Shown here one piece after another: positions 28,068 to 42,195 of a stretch of 64,000 bases of DNA (within the stretch, counting starts at the first letter, position 1; each line of letters begins with the position of its first letter). The notes under the pieces are model-generated. The model was not told where the DNA came from and searched no databases. It worked only from the letters and a program-made list of their open reading frames with translations. A program made the translations under genes and the position numbers. Source of the DNA: Caballeronia sp. dw_276 (GTDB taxonomy: Bacteria > Pseudomonadota > Gammaproteobacteria > Burkholderiales > Burkholderiaceae); contig NZ_JAAVUV010000003.1 in the NCBI RefSeq assembly GCF_018449635.1, positions 124,001 to 188,000 of the forward strand, given 5' to 3'.

Positions 28068-28955
28068 TCAGCCGCAAAACGCCTCGATCAGCGCTGCAAC
28101 ACGCTCCGGTTGATCGTGGTGCAGCATGTGGCTTGCGTTATCGATGAATTCCTCGCGCCAGTCCGGGAAAGCGGTGAAACGCTGCTTGAATTCATCGATG
28201 GGAACGTCAGCCGCAATCGCAGCCAAAGTCGGCGACCCGAGCGCTTCGACATGCAAAACCTTGGCCTGGACCTTCGACCAGATGGCCATAATCTCTTCCA
28301 GCCGATACAAAACAGGTCCACGAAGTTTGTGGGCGGGATCGGCCAGAAGGTGGAAACGGCCTTCTTCATCCGGCTTCGCCCAGTGTTCGGCCAGAAACCG
28401 CGCCTTCGCGAGCGGCAAGCGCGGGTTGGTGCGAATCAGGCGCTGGGCGACGTCGTCGAGCGTGGCGTAGGTGTTGAGCGTGGGCGGCATGCGCAGATCG
28501 TCCAGCCATTGCGCAAGACGTGCCGGCGCCCGGGCGGCTTGTGTCGCGGCCATCCCGAATCCCTCCAGATCGACCACGCGACGCACGCGCTCCGGCCGCA
28601 CGCCCGCGTACAGGCAAACGACGTTCGCCCCCATGCTGTGGCCGACCAGGTTCACCCGCTCGCGAGGCGGCGCGTAGTGGTCGATCAGGGCATCGAGATC
28701 GGCGAGATAGTCCTGAAACCAGTAGTGGCCACTCTTGCCCTCGGCCACCGGCCAGTCCGAAAGACCGAAACCGCGTGCATCGGGCGCGACGACCTGCCAA
28801 TCACCGGCAAGTGCATCGACGACAAACTGGAACGACGCGGAAACGTCCATCCAGCCGTGCACCATGAAGAGCATGGGCGCATTGGGCGAGCCCCAGCGGC
28901 GTACATGCAGGCGCGTGCCGCGCGTCGTGAGGAATTCGGATGTGGGCGTTTTCAT
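28068..28955 (-). CDS. Alpha/beta hydrolase
   Basis: This 295-residue alpha/beta-hydrolase has the oxyanion segment VHGWMD, the nucleophile elbow GHSMGA (Ser) and the C-terminal His in NASHMLHHDQP. The cap domain is about 100 residues. The substrate cannot be inferred. Its ATG overlaps the stop of the DUF455 gene as ATGA, so the two are translationally coupled and may act together. Confidence 0.83.
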   Translation of the reverse strand: MKTPTSEFLTTRGTRLHVRRWGSPNAPMLFMVHGWMDVSASFQFVVDALAGDWQVVAPDARGFGLSDWPVAEGKSGHYWFQDYLADLDALIDHYAPPRERVNLVGHSMGANVVCLYAGVRPERVRRVVDLEGFGMAATQAARAPARLAQWLDDLRMPPTLNTYATLDDVAQRLIRTNPRLPLAKARFLAEHWAKPDEEGRFHLLADPAHKLRGPVLYRLEEIMAIWSKVQAKVLHVEALGSPTLAAIAADVPIDEFKQRFTAFPDWREEFIDNASHMLHHDQPERVAALIEAFCG

Positions 28956-29809
28956 TGCGAAGCCTGGGCGGCGTCTAGGCCTGCGAGCGCGCGCAATTCG
29001 GCTTCGTCGAAACCTGCATCGCGGCGCGCTTCGAAATTGAATGGTCCGCGCAACTTCGGCGCGTGATAACGCTCGGCGAGCGCTTCGTACGTGGCGTGCG
29101 GATCAGCGTTGGCCTCGTCGCACAAATGCCGGAACCAGTGATTGCCGATGAGCACGTGACCGATTTCATCGTGGAGAATCACGTCCAGAATCGCCGCCGA
29201 TGCATGGTCACCCGCCTGCGCCAGACGCCGGCGGATCGGCGGCGCTGCATCCAGGCCGCGCGCCTCCAACGTGCGCGGCACGAGCGCCATGCGCGCAAGC
29301 ACGTCGCCGCGCGTGCGTTCGGCCATTTCCCAGAGGCCATCGTGGGCCGGAAAATCGCCGTATGCGTGGCCGAATTCCGCCAGCCTCGCGCTCAGCATTG
29401 AAAAATGCTTTGCTTCTTCAGCCGCTACCCTGAACCAGTCGCTGTAAAAAGCCGCGGGCATCGATGGAAACCGCCAGACGGCGTCGAGCGCCAGATTAAT
29501 GGCGTTGAATTCGATGTGCGCAAGCGCGTGCAACAGCACTGCGCGACCGGCATCGGACTGCATGCTGCGCCGTTTCAACGCCGACGGCGCGACCAGCTCC
29601 GGCGCGGCCGGTCGCCCAGGGAGATCGAGCGGATCGGCGATCTCGGCGGTGGAGCCGAGCGTGATGTCCATGGCCAGCATGCGGTCGAAAAAACGCTGCG
29701 TGGCATGGGCCTTGGCCGATGGATCGCGTTCTCGCAGCAGCGCGAGCGCAGCGTGCCGGACGCTGGCTGAACTAGATAACGAGCTGGACAAATGGAGCTG
29801 ATCGGACAT
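28952..29809 (-). CDS. DUF455 ferritin-like diiron protein
   Basis: The 285 residues form a predicted four-helix bundle with a full diiron ligand set: E100 in HIEFNAI, E132-A-K-H135, E182, and E215-I-G-H218. DUF455 is related to ferritin-like oxygenases such as MiaE, but the reaction is not known. ATG at 29809 is preferred to a TTG nine bases upstream. It is the first gene of the long minus-strand run and overlaps the hydrolase by four bases. Confidence 0.82.
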   Translation of the reverse strand: MSDQLHLSSSLSSSASVRHAALALLRERDPSAKAHATQRFFDRMLAMDITLGSTAEIADPLDLPGRPAAPELVAPSALKRRSMQSDAGRAVLLHALAHIEFNAINLALDAVWRFPSMPAAFYSDWFRVAAEEAKHFSMLSARLAEFGHAYGDFPAHDGLWEMAERTRGDVLARMALVPRTLEARGLDAAPPIRRRLAQAGDHASAAILDVILHDEIGHVLIGNHWFRHLCDEANADPHATYEALAERYHAPKLRGPFNFEARRDAGFDEAELRALAGLDAAQASQ

Positions 29810-30086
29810 GATTCTCAAGTGTTTTGAAGTGCATCTGCGTTGCGTGCGGGGACTGGACCATCCAGCCCTCTGCGTTCCGGGCGCACGGCGGTTCGCTGCA
29901 ACCGGCTAAAATAGCGCTTTTGCCCCGCCGATTATTGATTTTATTGGCATGAAGCAGGCCGGGGCCGCAGTCTATGGCTTGAACCGGGCAGTCCTCGATC
30001 GCTTGCACCCCGTTTTCGATCGATTGTACTGTCCGCCGCGGCACCAGGCCCGCCGCCCAACCTTGCGTCCAGCCCCAGGAGACACA

Positions 30087-30611
30087 GTGGCAATCTACAA
30101 ACTCGGCGATGCCGCCCCGACCATCCACGAAAGCGTATTTGTCGCCGATACGGCGACCATCATCGGCCGCGTGACGCTCGAAGAGGATTCCAGCGTCTGG
30201 TTCGGCGCATCGCTGCGCGCGGACAACGAACCGATCGTGCTCGGCCACGGCAGCAACATCCAGGAAGGCGCCGTGCTCCACACGGACCCAGGATTTCCGC
30301 TGACCATTGAGGCGAACGTGACGGTCGGCCATCAAGCGATGCTGCACGGCTGCACGATCAAGGATGGCGCGCTCATCGGAATTCAGGCCGTGGTCTTGAA
30401 TGGCGCGGTAATTGGCCGCAATTGTCTTGTTGGTGCAGGCGCCGTGGTCACCGAAGGCAAGATTTTCCCCGACAACACCCTGATCCTCGGCGCACCCGCA
30501 AAAGCCGTGCGTGAACTGACGGAAGCGGATATTGCAAAGATCCAGGCAGGCACACGTGGTTACGTGGAACGCCGCGAATATTACAAAGCGCAGCTCGTAC
30601 GGATCGGCTGA
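30087..30611 (+). CDS. Gamma carbonic anhydrase family protein
   Basis: This is a left-handed beta-helix protein of the gamma-carbonic anhydrase group (YrdA/PaaY-like). The three zinc-ligand histidines are H65, H82 and H87 in VLHTDPG and VGHQAMLHG. The length is 174 residues when the GTG at 30087 is used. That GTG follows AGGAG by five bases, and the next residues (AIYKLGDAAP) match family N-termini. An in-frame ATG at 29949 would add 46 residues unlike the family. Carbonic anhydrase activity is not certain for this subgroup. Confidence 0.87.
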   Translation: MAIYKLGDAAPTIHESVFVADTATIIGRVTLEEDSSVWFGASLRADNEPIVLGHGSNIQEGAVLHTDPGFPLTIEANVTVGHQAMLHGCTIKDGALIGIQAVVLNGAVIGRNCLVGAGAVVTEGKIFPDNTLILGAPAKAVRELTEADIAKIQAGTRGYVERREYYKAQLVRIG

Positions 30612-30655
30612 AAGCCGCTTCGGACGCGTCGCGTCATCGATTAAAGGACCCCAGC

Positions 30656-31627
30656 GTGGTTAACGATCAGCTGCAAAAATTCATGTTCAACGCGGCGCCC
30701 GTGCGCGGCGAGATCGTCTCGTTGCGCGATACGTGGCAGGAAGTGCTGACGCGGCGCTCCTATCCGGCGCCCGTTCGCAACGTGCTTGGCGAAATGATGG
30801 CCGCGTGCGCGCTGCTTTCGGCGAATCTCAAGTTCGATGGCACGTTGATCATGCAGATCTACGGCGACGGACCGGTCACGATGCTCGTCGTGCAATGCAA
30901 TTCCGACCTGTCATTGCGCGCGACGGCGAAGCTCGCCGAGTCGATAAAAGGCGCGAGCGAAACGGCCGTCGCGATCACCGACGACATGACCCTCCCCGAT
31001 CTGCTCAACCGCAATGGCCAGGGCCGTTGCGTGATCACGCTCGATCCGCGCGACAAGCAGCCGGGCCAGCAGGCATACCAGGGCATCGTGCCGCTGAGCG
31101 GTGAGCATGGGCCGCTCGCGTCGATGGCCGAAGTGCTGGAACACTATATGCATCACTCCGAGCAGCTCGACACGCGCATGTGGCTCGCGGCGAATACCGA
31201 ACGCGCGGTCGGCATGCTGCTGCAAAAGCTTCCGGGCGATGGGGGCATCGTCCCGCATCCGGGCGAGCACGACGCCGATACCTGGCAGCGCGTGTGCCAC
31301 CTCGGCGGCACGCTGTCGAACGAGGAGTTGCTGAAGGAGGAGCCGGAAACGGTGTTCAAGCGACTTTTCTGGCAGGAAAACGTGCAGCATTTCGAACCGG
31401 CTCAGGCGCGGTTCGAATGCACGTGCTCACGAGAGAAAGTGGGCGGCATGCTGAAAATGCTGGGTCGTGAAGAGGTGGATAGCGTGATCGAAGAACGTGG
31501 CAGCGTGGAAGTGCATTGCGAGTTCTGCAATCAGCGTTACGAATTCGATCCCGTGGACGTGGCACAGCTTTTTGTCGCGGGAGAAATCTCGCAAGGCGTC
31601 AGCCCGGCGCCGGATCAGCGGCATTGA
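30656..31627 (+). CDS. hslO: Redox-regulated chaperone Hsp33
   Basis: Hsp33 is a cytosolic holdase switched on by oxidation and unfolding. The 323 residues end with the zinc-binding cysteines as CTC and, 27 residues later, CEFC, the usual C-x-C...C-x-x-C switch. The start codon is GTG. It is 44 bases after the carbonic-anhydrase gene on the same strand. Confidence 0.95.
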   Translation: MVNDQLQKFMFNAAPVRGEIVSLRDTWQEVLTRRSYPAPVRNVLGEMMAACALLSANLKFDGTLIMQIYGDGPVTMLVVQCNSDLSLRATAKLAESIKGASETAVAITDDMTLPDLLNRNGQGRCVITLDPRDKQPGQQAYQGIVPLSGEHGPLASMAEVLEHYMHHSEQLDTRMWLAANTERAVGMLLQKLPGDGGIVPHPGEHDADTWQRVCHLGGTLSNEELLKEEPETVFKRLFWQENVQHFEPAQARFECTCSREKVGGMLKMLGREEVDSVIEERGSVEVHCEFCNQRYEFDPVDVAQLFVAGEISQGVSPAPDQRH

Positions 31628-31747
31628 TCGACGTCTCGCGAGCAGATTTCCGTGGTCTGTAACAAGACGTCGCGGTATAGCGCTTCGGTGCTCCCCGGCG
31701 TGGCATCATCCCTGTCCGATTAGTAGCCCGGCCCGCTGGAGGTCGAC

Positions 31748-32107
31748 ATGAAACCCTTTGGATGTTTACCGAAGAAACTGGCCGTCGCGGTATGCGGCGC
31801 AACGCTGCTCACGCTCGGTGGGTGCATGATGGATCCGCCGGGACCGTCACCGGTTTATAGCCGTTTGCCCGCCGCGCAGAATCAGGCGGCTCAGCCGCTC
31901 TCGACGGAAGAGCAACAACGCTACAACCAGATCGACCGGCAGGTGCTCGCCGAGCAGCAACAAGCGATGGCAGCAGAGGCAGCGGCCCAGGCATACTCAC
32001 AGTACTATCGACCGCCTGTAACGGTGTACGGCGGATATTCAAGCGGCGGATGGGGTAACAGATGGGGAACGGGTATTGGTGTCGGCTACCCGGGGTATTA
32101 CTGGTAG
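31748..32107 (+). CDS. Small lipoprotein with a Gly/Tyr-rich C-terminus
   Basis: The 119-residue product has a signal ending LTLGGC, a lipobox, then a Gln/Ala-rich helix (QVLAEQQQAMAAEAAAQ) and a Gly/Tyr/Trp-rich tail (GGYSSGGWGNRWG). I do not recognise a domain. A strong GGAGGTC precedes the ATG. It converges with ftsB. Confidence 0.78.
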   Translation: MKPFGCLPKKLAVAVCGATLLTLGGCMMDPPGPSPVYSRLPAAQNQAAQPLSTEEQQRYNQIDRQVLAEQQQAMAAEAAAQAYSQYYRPPVTVYGGYSSGGWGNRWGTGIGVGYPGYYW

Positions 32108-32137
32108 CCTGAACGGTTGATCCCCGTGCCGCATTGT

Positions 32138-32172
32138 AAAAAAGCCGTTCAACTCGTGTTGAACGGCTTTTT
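32138..32172. terminator. Bidirectional terminator between the lipoprotein gene and ftsB
   Basis: AAAAAGCCGTTCAAC and GTTGAACGGCTTTTT form a perfect 15-bp stem with a TCGT loop, and T-runs lie on both strands. Confidence 0.92.
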
Positions 32173-32202
32173 CTATTCTTTTGATCGATTCAGGCCTATG
32201 TC

Positions 32203-32658
32203 TCAGCCACCCGCCTTCTTCTTCGCGGCGTCCTGCTTTTCTTTGGTCGCCTGGCGCTCGAACGCACGGCGCTCTTCCTTTGATTTCGACACCGGATTAG
32301 GAACCACACGCAACGGCGCAGCGGATACCTGCCCTCGCGTGGACGCGCTCGATTGCGCATTTACCGAGTTAGCCGGCGCGGCGGAATTCGGCGAGACAAA
32401 CTGCACGAATACCTCGCTGTCCTTCATCATGCCCATTTCGTAGCGTGCGCGTTCTTCGACCGCCGCCGTGCCGCCCTGCAAATCTGCAACCTCGCCCTGC
32501 ACGCGTTCATTGCGCAGCTTCAAGTCCGCATTTTTCTTCGTTTGATTGACCAGTTGCTGCTGCAGTTCGTGAACACGCAGCCAGCCACCGTGCCCCCACC
32601 ACAGCGGATACTGGATCATCGCCAGCAGCAGGATCAGGACAAAGGTGACAATCCGCAT
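32203..32658 (-). CDS. ftsB: Cell division protein FtsB
   Basis: FtsB forms the FtsQLB complex of the divisome. The 151 residues start with one membrane segment ([22 protein letters not shown]) and a periplasmic coiled coil ([19 protein letters not shown]), then [18 protein letters not shown]. coli FtsB is 103 residues; here about 50 extra C-terminal residues rich in Ala, Ser, Lys and Glu are added. It follows eno on the same strand, the common arrangement. Confidence 0.92.
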   Translation of the reverse strand: MRIVTFVLILLLAMIQYPLWWGHGGWLRVHELQQQLVNQTKKNADLKLRNERVQGEVADLQGGTAAVEERARYEMGMMKDSEVFVQFVSPNSAAPANSVNAQSSASTRGQVSAAPLRVVPNPVSKSKEERRAFERQATKEKQDAAKKKAGG

Positions 32659-32792
32659 TTAAGAGGCGAGAGAAAAACGCTGAAACTTCAACTTGTATTT
32701 CGGCGCCGCCCCGGGTTCGCTGGAACACGGGGCGGCGGACTGAATCAATCGGCTACATCGAACTAACGTCCGTTTGGACGAAAGCTTTAGCT

Positions 32793-34444
<1,652 letters not shown>

Positions 34445-34515
34445 TTCCCTCTCCTCCCGATGCGACACGGGCGCCACGCCTGACTACTCAAGCGCGGCGC
34501 CCGGGCCTTGTTCTT

Positions 34516-37184
<2,669 letters not shown>

Positions 37185-38012
37185 TTAAATGTGGTCACGG
37201 CGCAGAACGTTAAGCACGCGTTGCAATGCGCGCGCGGTTTCCACGGGACGCTCCATTGGGAACAGATGACTGCCTTCTATCCACTCAAGATGCTCACCCA
37301 CGATCCGCCGCGTCATATCGAGCCCCACTTGCCTTACCTCGCGCGAATGCGTCCCCGCGATAAACCCGACCGGCACCGGCACGCCGTGCGCAACCCGGGC
37401 GCCCAACGTCCGCGGCAGGGTCTTGTAGATGCGAAACTCCACTTCGCGGTCAAACGCGAGTTTGCGCGGACTGCCCGATGAGGCGGAAACCTCCTTGTCG
37501 GGCGGAATACCAAAGTCGATGTAATCGGACAACATCCGCTCGTCCCAGCGTGCAAACGCGCTTTTTGCGTGAAAGTGCCGCCACGCATCATCGCGGCTCG
37601 GCCAGTGCGTGCGGCGGTTCTTCGTGGCGGCGGCGGGCGACAAGCGGGTGTCGAGCCCGGTCCATTGGGAGATCCGCAGCAAATGGCTGCGCCAGCCCGC
37701 AATCACGGGCGAATCCAGCATCACGACGCCCTTCACCCAGTGCGGCCGCTTGAGCGCCGCCATCAACGACAGATACCCGCCCAGCGAATGCCCGACGAGC
37801 CAGACTTTTGCGTCGTGAGGACGGGTCGAGTCGATGTCTTCGAGCAGTTCGTCCACGAGGTGCGGCCAGTCGCGCGTGACCGGCAAGCGCGGATTGTGGC
37901 CGAAGCGTTCGACCGCGCGAATCTCGTAGTCGTCGGCGAGTTCGGCGAAGATCGTCCGGTAGGTCGACGCCGGAAACCCGTTCGCGTGCGAAAAATGCAG
38001 GATGTCTTTCAA
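37185..38012 (-). CDS. Alpha/beta hydrolase
   Basis: The 275 residues form an alpha/beta hydrolase with the nucleophile elbow GHSLGGY and a C-terminal histidine in EGSHLFPME. The proposed TTG start at 38012 gives MKDILHFSHANGFPASTY, the family's normal N-terminus, and follows AGAGGA by eight bases. A longer reading frame up to 38558 overlaps comEC and is out-of-frame noise. It follows comEC by 32 bases. The substrate is unknown. Confidence 0.82.
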   Translation of the reverse strand: MKDILHFSHANGFPASTYRTIFAELADDYEIRAVERFGHNPRLPVTRDWPHLVDELLEDIDSTRPHDAKVWLVGHSLGGYLSLMAALKRPHWVKGVVMLDSPVIAGWRSHLLRISQWTGLDTRLSPAAATKNRRTHWPSRDDAWRHFHAKSAFARWDERMLSDYIDFGIPPDKEVSASSGSPRKLAFDREVEFRIYKTLPRTLGARVAHGVPVPVGFIAGTHSREVRQVGLDMTRRIVGEHLEWIEGSHLFPMERPVETARALQRVLNVLRRDHI

Positions 38013-38044
38013 GCGTCGTGTCCTCTTTCGTTTCTCTTCTTGTA

Positions 38045-40591
38045 TTACCGGCCCATCCAGTAGCGTGCGTGCGTTTGCCGGAACCGTTCGATGGAAACAT
38101 CCGCCGATACCTCCATGCGCGCGGCGCCGTCTTCGTCGCTGCGAGACAACTCGATATGACGCAGCCGGTACCGCTCGAACACCGTCGGATTCGGATGGTT
38201 GAAACGGTTGCGGTAGCCTACCTGAAATACGGCCACGCGCGGCTCGATGGCGTCGAGGAAAGGCTCGGTAGACGACGTCTTGCTGCCGTGATGCGGCACG
38301 ATCAACACATCTGCCCGCAGCAACGCGCGATCTCGTTTCAATAACTGACGTTCGACGTCCGCTTCGATATCCGCGGCAAGCAACGCCGAGCGCCCCGCCG
38401 CGCTCGTGATCTTCAACACGCACGAGGTTGCATTTGGTTTTCCAGCAAGCGGTCCTGCTTGCGGCCATAGCACGGTGAAGACCACGCCGTCCCACAGCCA
38501 TTGCTGGCCCGCGCTGCATCGCAGGGAATCGCTGCTCTGCCCGCGAGCGATCTGCCATAAAGCTTCATGAGGCCGCATCGACGCCGCGAACTGACGCACC
38601 CGGATGTTCTCCAGCACAGCGGGCGCGCCGCCGGAATGATCGGAATCTGAGTGGCTGATCATCAGGGTATCGAGCGTGGAGACGCCATGCGCGAAGAGAT
38701 AGGGCACGACGAGCCGCTCGCCGGCGCGCGTGGATTCCGGGCCCGGGCCGGCATCGAAAAGCAAGGTGTGACGTGAGGTCTCCACGAGCAACGACGAACC
38801 CTGTCCAATATCCAATGCCGTGACACGGAATGCTCCATTCGGTGGCGCGTGCGACGCAGGAAACACCAGCGGCAACCATGTCAACGGCGCGGCGAAGCGC
38901 AAGGGCCAGCCGCGCGGAGCCAGGGCCCAGATCACGCCGAATACGGCAGCGGTCATTGCGAAGCCGTCGGGTTGCGGCAGACGCCACAGCGTCCACGCCG
39001 GACCGGACATGTGCGTGAGCACGTCGCACATGAGCGTCAGGAGGCCGTGAGCCGCGCGATAAGCAAGTTGATCGAATGGGGCGGGCAGCAAGACGGCGGC
39101 CAGTACCGTTGGCGTGACCAGAAAACTGATCCATGGAATTGCAAACGCGTTGGCAAGCGGACCGAGCAACGGAATCTGAAAAAACCAATACGCCGTGAGC
39201 GGCGCGAGCCCGATGGTGATGGCGTACTGCACGCGCGCACTTGCAGCGATCCGGCGGCCGATGTTGCGCGCCATACGTTTGAGCCAAGACTTCGAACGAA
39301 CGGTGGACCGGCGGAGGGCATCGCCGATCCGGTCGCGCACAAGCCTGCGCGCACGCGGCAGATCATGCGGAATATCGGGAATCAGGTCCTCGTCGCGTTT
39401 CAGCTCGACCTCGTCCGCGATTCCGATCGACGCCCGCCTTCCTCTCGATGCAATCGCGAACAGGATCGCGGCCACCGCGCAAAACGACAGCCAGAATCCC
39501 GCCGCCGTGACCGCCCAAGGATCGAGCAGCAACACGAGCCCCAACGCCCACACAAGCACCAGCGAAGAAGTGGGCCTGCGCCCGCTCAAAACCGCAAGCG
39601 CGACGAAACAGAGCATCCACATCGACCGTTGCGCCGGGACATTGAACCCTGCGAGCGCGGCATAGAAGGCCGCAAACGCCGCCGCCGTGGCCGCCGACGC
39701 CTTCTGCGCCGATACGATCAATGGCAGCGGCATGCCGCCCCATCGCAGGCGTCTCCAGAACCATCCGCCGATCAATGCCGCAAGCCCCGCAACAAAGCCG
39801 ATGTGCAGCCCGGAGATCGCCACCAGATGACTCGTGCCTGTCGCGCGCAACAAGGCGCAGTCAGCGTCGCTGACCACGTCTTGCGCGCCGACCGCAAGCG
39901 CGACCACGATTCCGCGATGCGGCGCGCCAGCGAGTGCGCGCAACACCCGTTCACGCAAGCGCGCACGCCAGCGGTCGATCGTCAGCGCGAAACCGTGTGC
40001 ATCAGCGGGCATGCGTCGAGCCGATTCAGGCATCGATACATAACCTGTCGCGCGAATGTTGCGGGCGAGCAGCGCGGCTTCGGCATCGCGACCACGGAAA
40101 TTGGCGTTCCCGTGCGGGCGTTTCAGCCGGGCGACCAAAGTCCAGCGCTGCCCGGCCCAAAGCGGCGGAGGCGGGGCCGCGGCAGGCCCGCGCTTCGATG
40201 CATCGACGGCCATCCACGACAACTGCACGACGCGCGGAAACTTGGCTATTCCTGCCTCGTTCGATTCGACTTCGAAGAGAAAACGCGTTCCGTCTTCCCC
40301 TTGCAGCGGGAGGCCACGCACAAAGCCAGTCAACTCGATATTGCGGCTCTCAAACGCCGCGGGCAACGCGTATTGCAACCGGGTTTCGGCTCGCCACGCG
40401 GCATAACCGAAGCCCACAACAAAGACAGCGCATGCCAGAGAAGCGTTGCGCCAGCGTGGCACCCAACACGCGAGCGTGCAGCAGCAGGCAAACACACACA
40501 AAAAGGCACAGATGACCAACACGCCCGGCAACGCAGCCTGCTGTTGCAGCCACACGATTCCCAGCGCAAATCCAATCAACATTCCCCGCAC
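38045..40591 (-). CDS. comEC: DNA uptake channel protein ComEC/Rec2
   Basis: ComEC moves single-stranded DNA across the inner membrane during natural transformation. The 848 residues hold an N-terminal OB-like domain, the competence membrane domain (SGLHIGFVAGLAALIGG), and a C-terminal metallo-beta-lactamase-like domain with SHSDSDHSGG and VPHHGSKTSS. The start is the GTG at 40591, five bases after GAGGAG; an ATG three codons later is the alternative. The gene looks intact, so DNA uptake is possible, but the other competence genes are not in the window. Confidence 0.92.
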   Translation of the reverse strand: MRGMLIGFALGIVWLQQQAALPGVLVICAFLCVFACCCTLACWVPRWRNASLACAVFVVGFGYAAWRAETRLQYALPAAFESRNIELTGFVRGLPLQGEDGTRFLFEVESNEAGIAKFPRVVQLSWMAVDASKRGPAAAPPPPLWAGQRWTLVARLKRPHGNANFRGRDAEAALLARNIRATGYVSMPESARRMPADAHGFALTIDRWRARLRERVLRALAGAPHRGIVVALAVGAQDVVSDADCALLRATGTSHLVAISGLHIGFVAGLAALIGGWFWRRLRWGGMPLPLIVSAQKASAATAAAFAAFYAALAGFNVPAQRSMWMLCFVALAVLSGRRPTSSLVLVWALGLVLLLDPWAVTAAGFWLSFCAVAAILFAIASRGRRASIGIADEVELKRDEDLIPDIPHDLPRARRLVRDRIGDALRRSTVRSKSWLKRMARNIGRRIAASARVQYAITIGLAPLTAYWFFQIPLLGPLANAFAIPWISFLVTPTVLAAVLLPAPFDQLAYRAAHGLLTLMCDVLTHMSGPAWTLWRLPQPDGFAMTAAVFGVIWALAPRGWPLRFAAPLTWLPLVFPASHAPPNGAFRVTALDIGQGSSLLVETSRHTLLFDAGPGPESTRAGERLVVPYLFAHGVSTLDTLMISHSDSDHSGGAPAVLENIRVRQFAASMRPHEALWQIARGQSSDSLRCSAGQQWLWDGVVFTVLWPQAGPLAGKPNATSCVLKITSAAGRSALLAADIEADVERQLLKRDRALLRADVLIVPHHGSKTSSTEPFLDAIEPRVAVFQVGYRNRFNHPNPTVFERYRLRHIELSRSDEDGAARMEVSADVSIERFRQTHARYWMGR

Positions 40592-40682
40592 GTCCGCTCC
40601 TCAAAACTCGACGCGAACGCGTACTCATCGAAGAGAACCGCTTCTCTCCAATGCCTGCAATCGAACCATCAAGAGGAACTGA

Positions 40683-41471
40683 TTATGCTGAGATAAGTGC
40701 GAGCCGTGGCAGCGCAGCGTGCGCGTTAGCCGTTGTGCCTATGGAAAGCGTTTCTTCGCTAACGCTGCGCAGTTCAGCGAGCACGCGGGCAATACCGGCG
40801 ACCTGATCCGGCGCGTTACGATGTTTGTACAACCAGGAAGGCGCGATATCCGGCGCATCGGTTTCGAGCACGATTGCATCGAGCGGCAAATCGGCGGCAA
40901 GCCTGCGTATCTGCCGGGCGCGTTCGAACGTGAGATTCCCGCCAAAGCCAAGCCGCATGCCATGCGAGATGAACGCCTCGGCCTGCTGAAAACTGCCGTT
41001 GAACGCATGCGCAATGCCAATCTTCACGCCATGCACCCGCAGCCCTTTGAGCACCTTGTCCTGCGACTTACGCACGTGGCAAATGACGGGCAAATCGAAG
41101 TCGCGCGCAATCTTGAGCTGCTCGTAATAGAAAAAAGTCTGGCGGGCGTCGTCGAGGCCTGGAACGAAGTAATCCAACCCGATTTCTCCAATACCCACGA
41201 ACCGCGGGTCATCCATGCTCGCCGCGATCTGCTCGCGTAACACGCGCAGGTCGTCATCCTGCGCACGCGGCGTGAAAAGCGGATGGATGCCGAGCGTATA
41301 AGCACCGCCTTCAATACGATGCGCAAGCTCTCGCACCGTATCGAAGTTCTGGCGCTCGACGCCCGGAATCACGATGCGCTTGACGCCCTCTTTCAACGCC
41401 GCAGCCGCGACGTCATCGCGGTCGGCATCGAACTCCGAAGCATCCAGATGGCAGTGCGTATCGATCCACAT
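40683..41471 (-). CDS. tatD: TatD family metal-dependent DNase
   Basis: TatD-type enzymes are metal-dependent 3' exonucleases of the amidohydrolase fold. The 262 residues begin MWIDTHCHLDASEFD (metal HxH) and include GIGEIGLDYF, VICHVRKSQD and LETDAPDIAP. The start at 41471 follows GGAGG; an extension to 41573 would run into lolD and is rejected. It lies 16 bases after lolD. Confidence 0.92.
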   Translation of the reverse strand: MWIDTHCHLDASEFDADRDDVAAAALKEGVKRIVIPGVERQNFDTVRELAHRIEGGAYTLGIHPLFTPRAQDDDLRVLREQIAASMDDPRFVGIGEIGLDYFVPGLDDARQTFFYYEQLKIARDFDLPVICHVRKSQDKVLKGLRVHGVKIGIAHAFNGSFQQAEAFISHGMRLGFGGNLTFERARQIRRLAADLPLDAIVLETDAPDIAPSWLYKHRNAPDQVAGIARVLAELRSVSEETLSIGTTANAHAALPRLALISA

Positions 41472-41487
41472 GATGCCTCCAGCACAA

Positions 41488-42195
41488 CTAGACGGGTACG
41501 ACCGGCTCCTCGAACAACACGCCGTCACGCAGGCGCATGATCCGGTCGCAACGCGCAGCGAGATCAGGATCATGGGTGACGATCACGAAGCTCGTTTCCA
41601 GCGTTTGCGACAACTCCAGCATCAGGTTGAACACGGTGTCCGCCGTGCCGCCGTCGAGGTTGCCGGTGGGTTCGTCGGCGAGTACGCAGGCCGGGTGCGT
41701 CACCAGCGCGCGCGCGATAGCCACACGCTGGCGCTCGCCGCCCGACAATTCACCCGGCCGATGTTTCGCGCGATGCCCGATGCCCACACGCTCCAGCATG
41801 TCCATCGCCTGCTTGCGTGCATCGGCTTCGGTCATGCGGCGAATGCGCAGCGGCATGGCGACGTTATCGAGCGCGCTGAATTCCGCCAGCAGATGATGGA
41901 ACTGGTACACGAACCCGAGCGCCTTGTTGCGCAGTTCGTTGCGCTCGCGTTCGCGCAGCGCGGTGAAGGGCTTGCCAAGTAGCGAAACCTTGCCGGCGCT
42001 GGGTTCATCGAGACCGCCGAGCACGTGAAGCAAGGTGCTTTTACCCGATCCCGACGCGCCGACGATCGCCAGCTTTTCGCCGCGGCGCACCTGCAATTCG
42101 GCGTTATCCAGTACTTGCACGTTGAAGCCGCCCTGCACGAACGTCTTCGAAATCGCCGACGCTTCCAGCACGATATTGTTCGACACATCACTCAT
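41488..42195 (-). CDS. lolD: Lipoprotein-releasing ABC transporter ATPase LolD
   Basis: LolD powers release of outer-membrane lipoproteins from the inner membrane to LolA. The 235 residues contain Walker [10 protein letters not shown], the signature [15 protein letters not shown] and Walker [12 protein letters not shown], plus the H-loop THD. Its start overlaps the end of lolC by eight bases. Confidence 0.95.
   Translation of the reverse strand: MSDVSNNIVLEASAISKTFVQGGFNVQVLDNAELQVRRGEKLAIVGASGSGKSTLLHVLGGLDEPSAGKVSLLGKPFTALRERERNELRNKALGFVYQFHHLLAEFSALDNVAMPLRIRRMTEADARKQAMDMLERVGIGHRAKHRPGELSGGERQRVAIARALVTHPACVLADEPTGNLDGGTADTVFNLMLELSQTLETSFVIVTHDPDLAARCDRIMRLRDGVLFEEPVVPV

Noticed and set aside
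29949-30086. 46-codon N-terminal extension of the carbonic anhydrase
   Set aside because: The GTG at 30087 has a good AGGAG and matches family N-termini; the extension does not.
38013-38558. Extension of the hydrolase gene upstream of 38012
   Set aside because: It overlaps the 3' end of comEC in another frame and does not look like a protein domain.
38849-40696. 615-codon plus-strand open frame opposite comEC
   Set aside because: It is Arg/Gln/His-rich shadow coding opposite an intact comEC.
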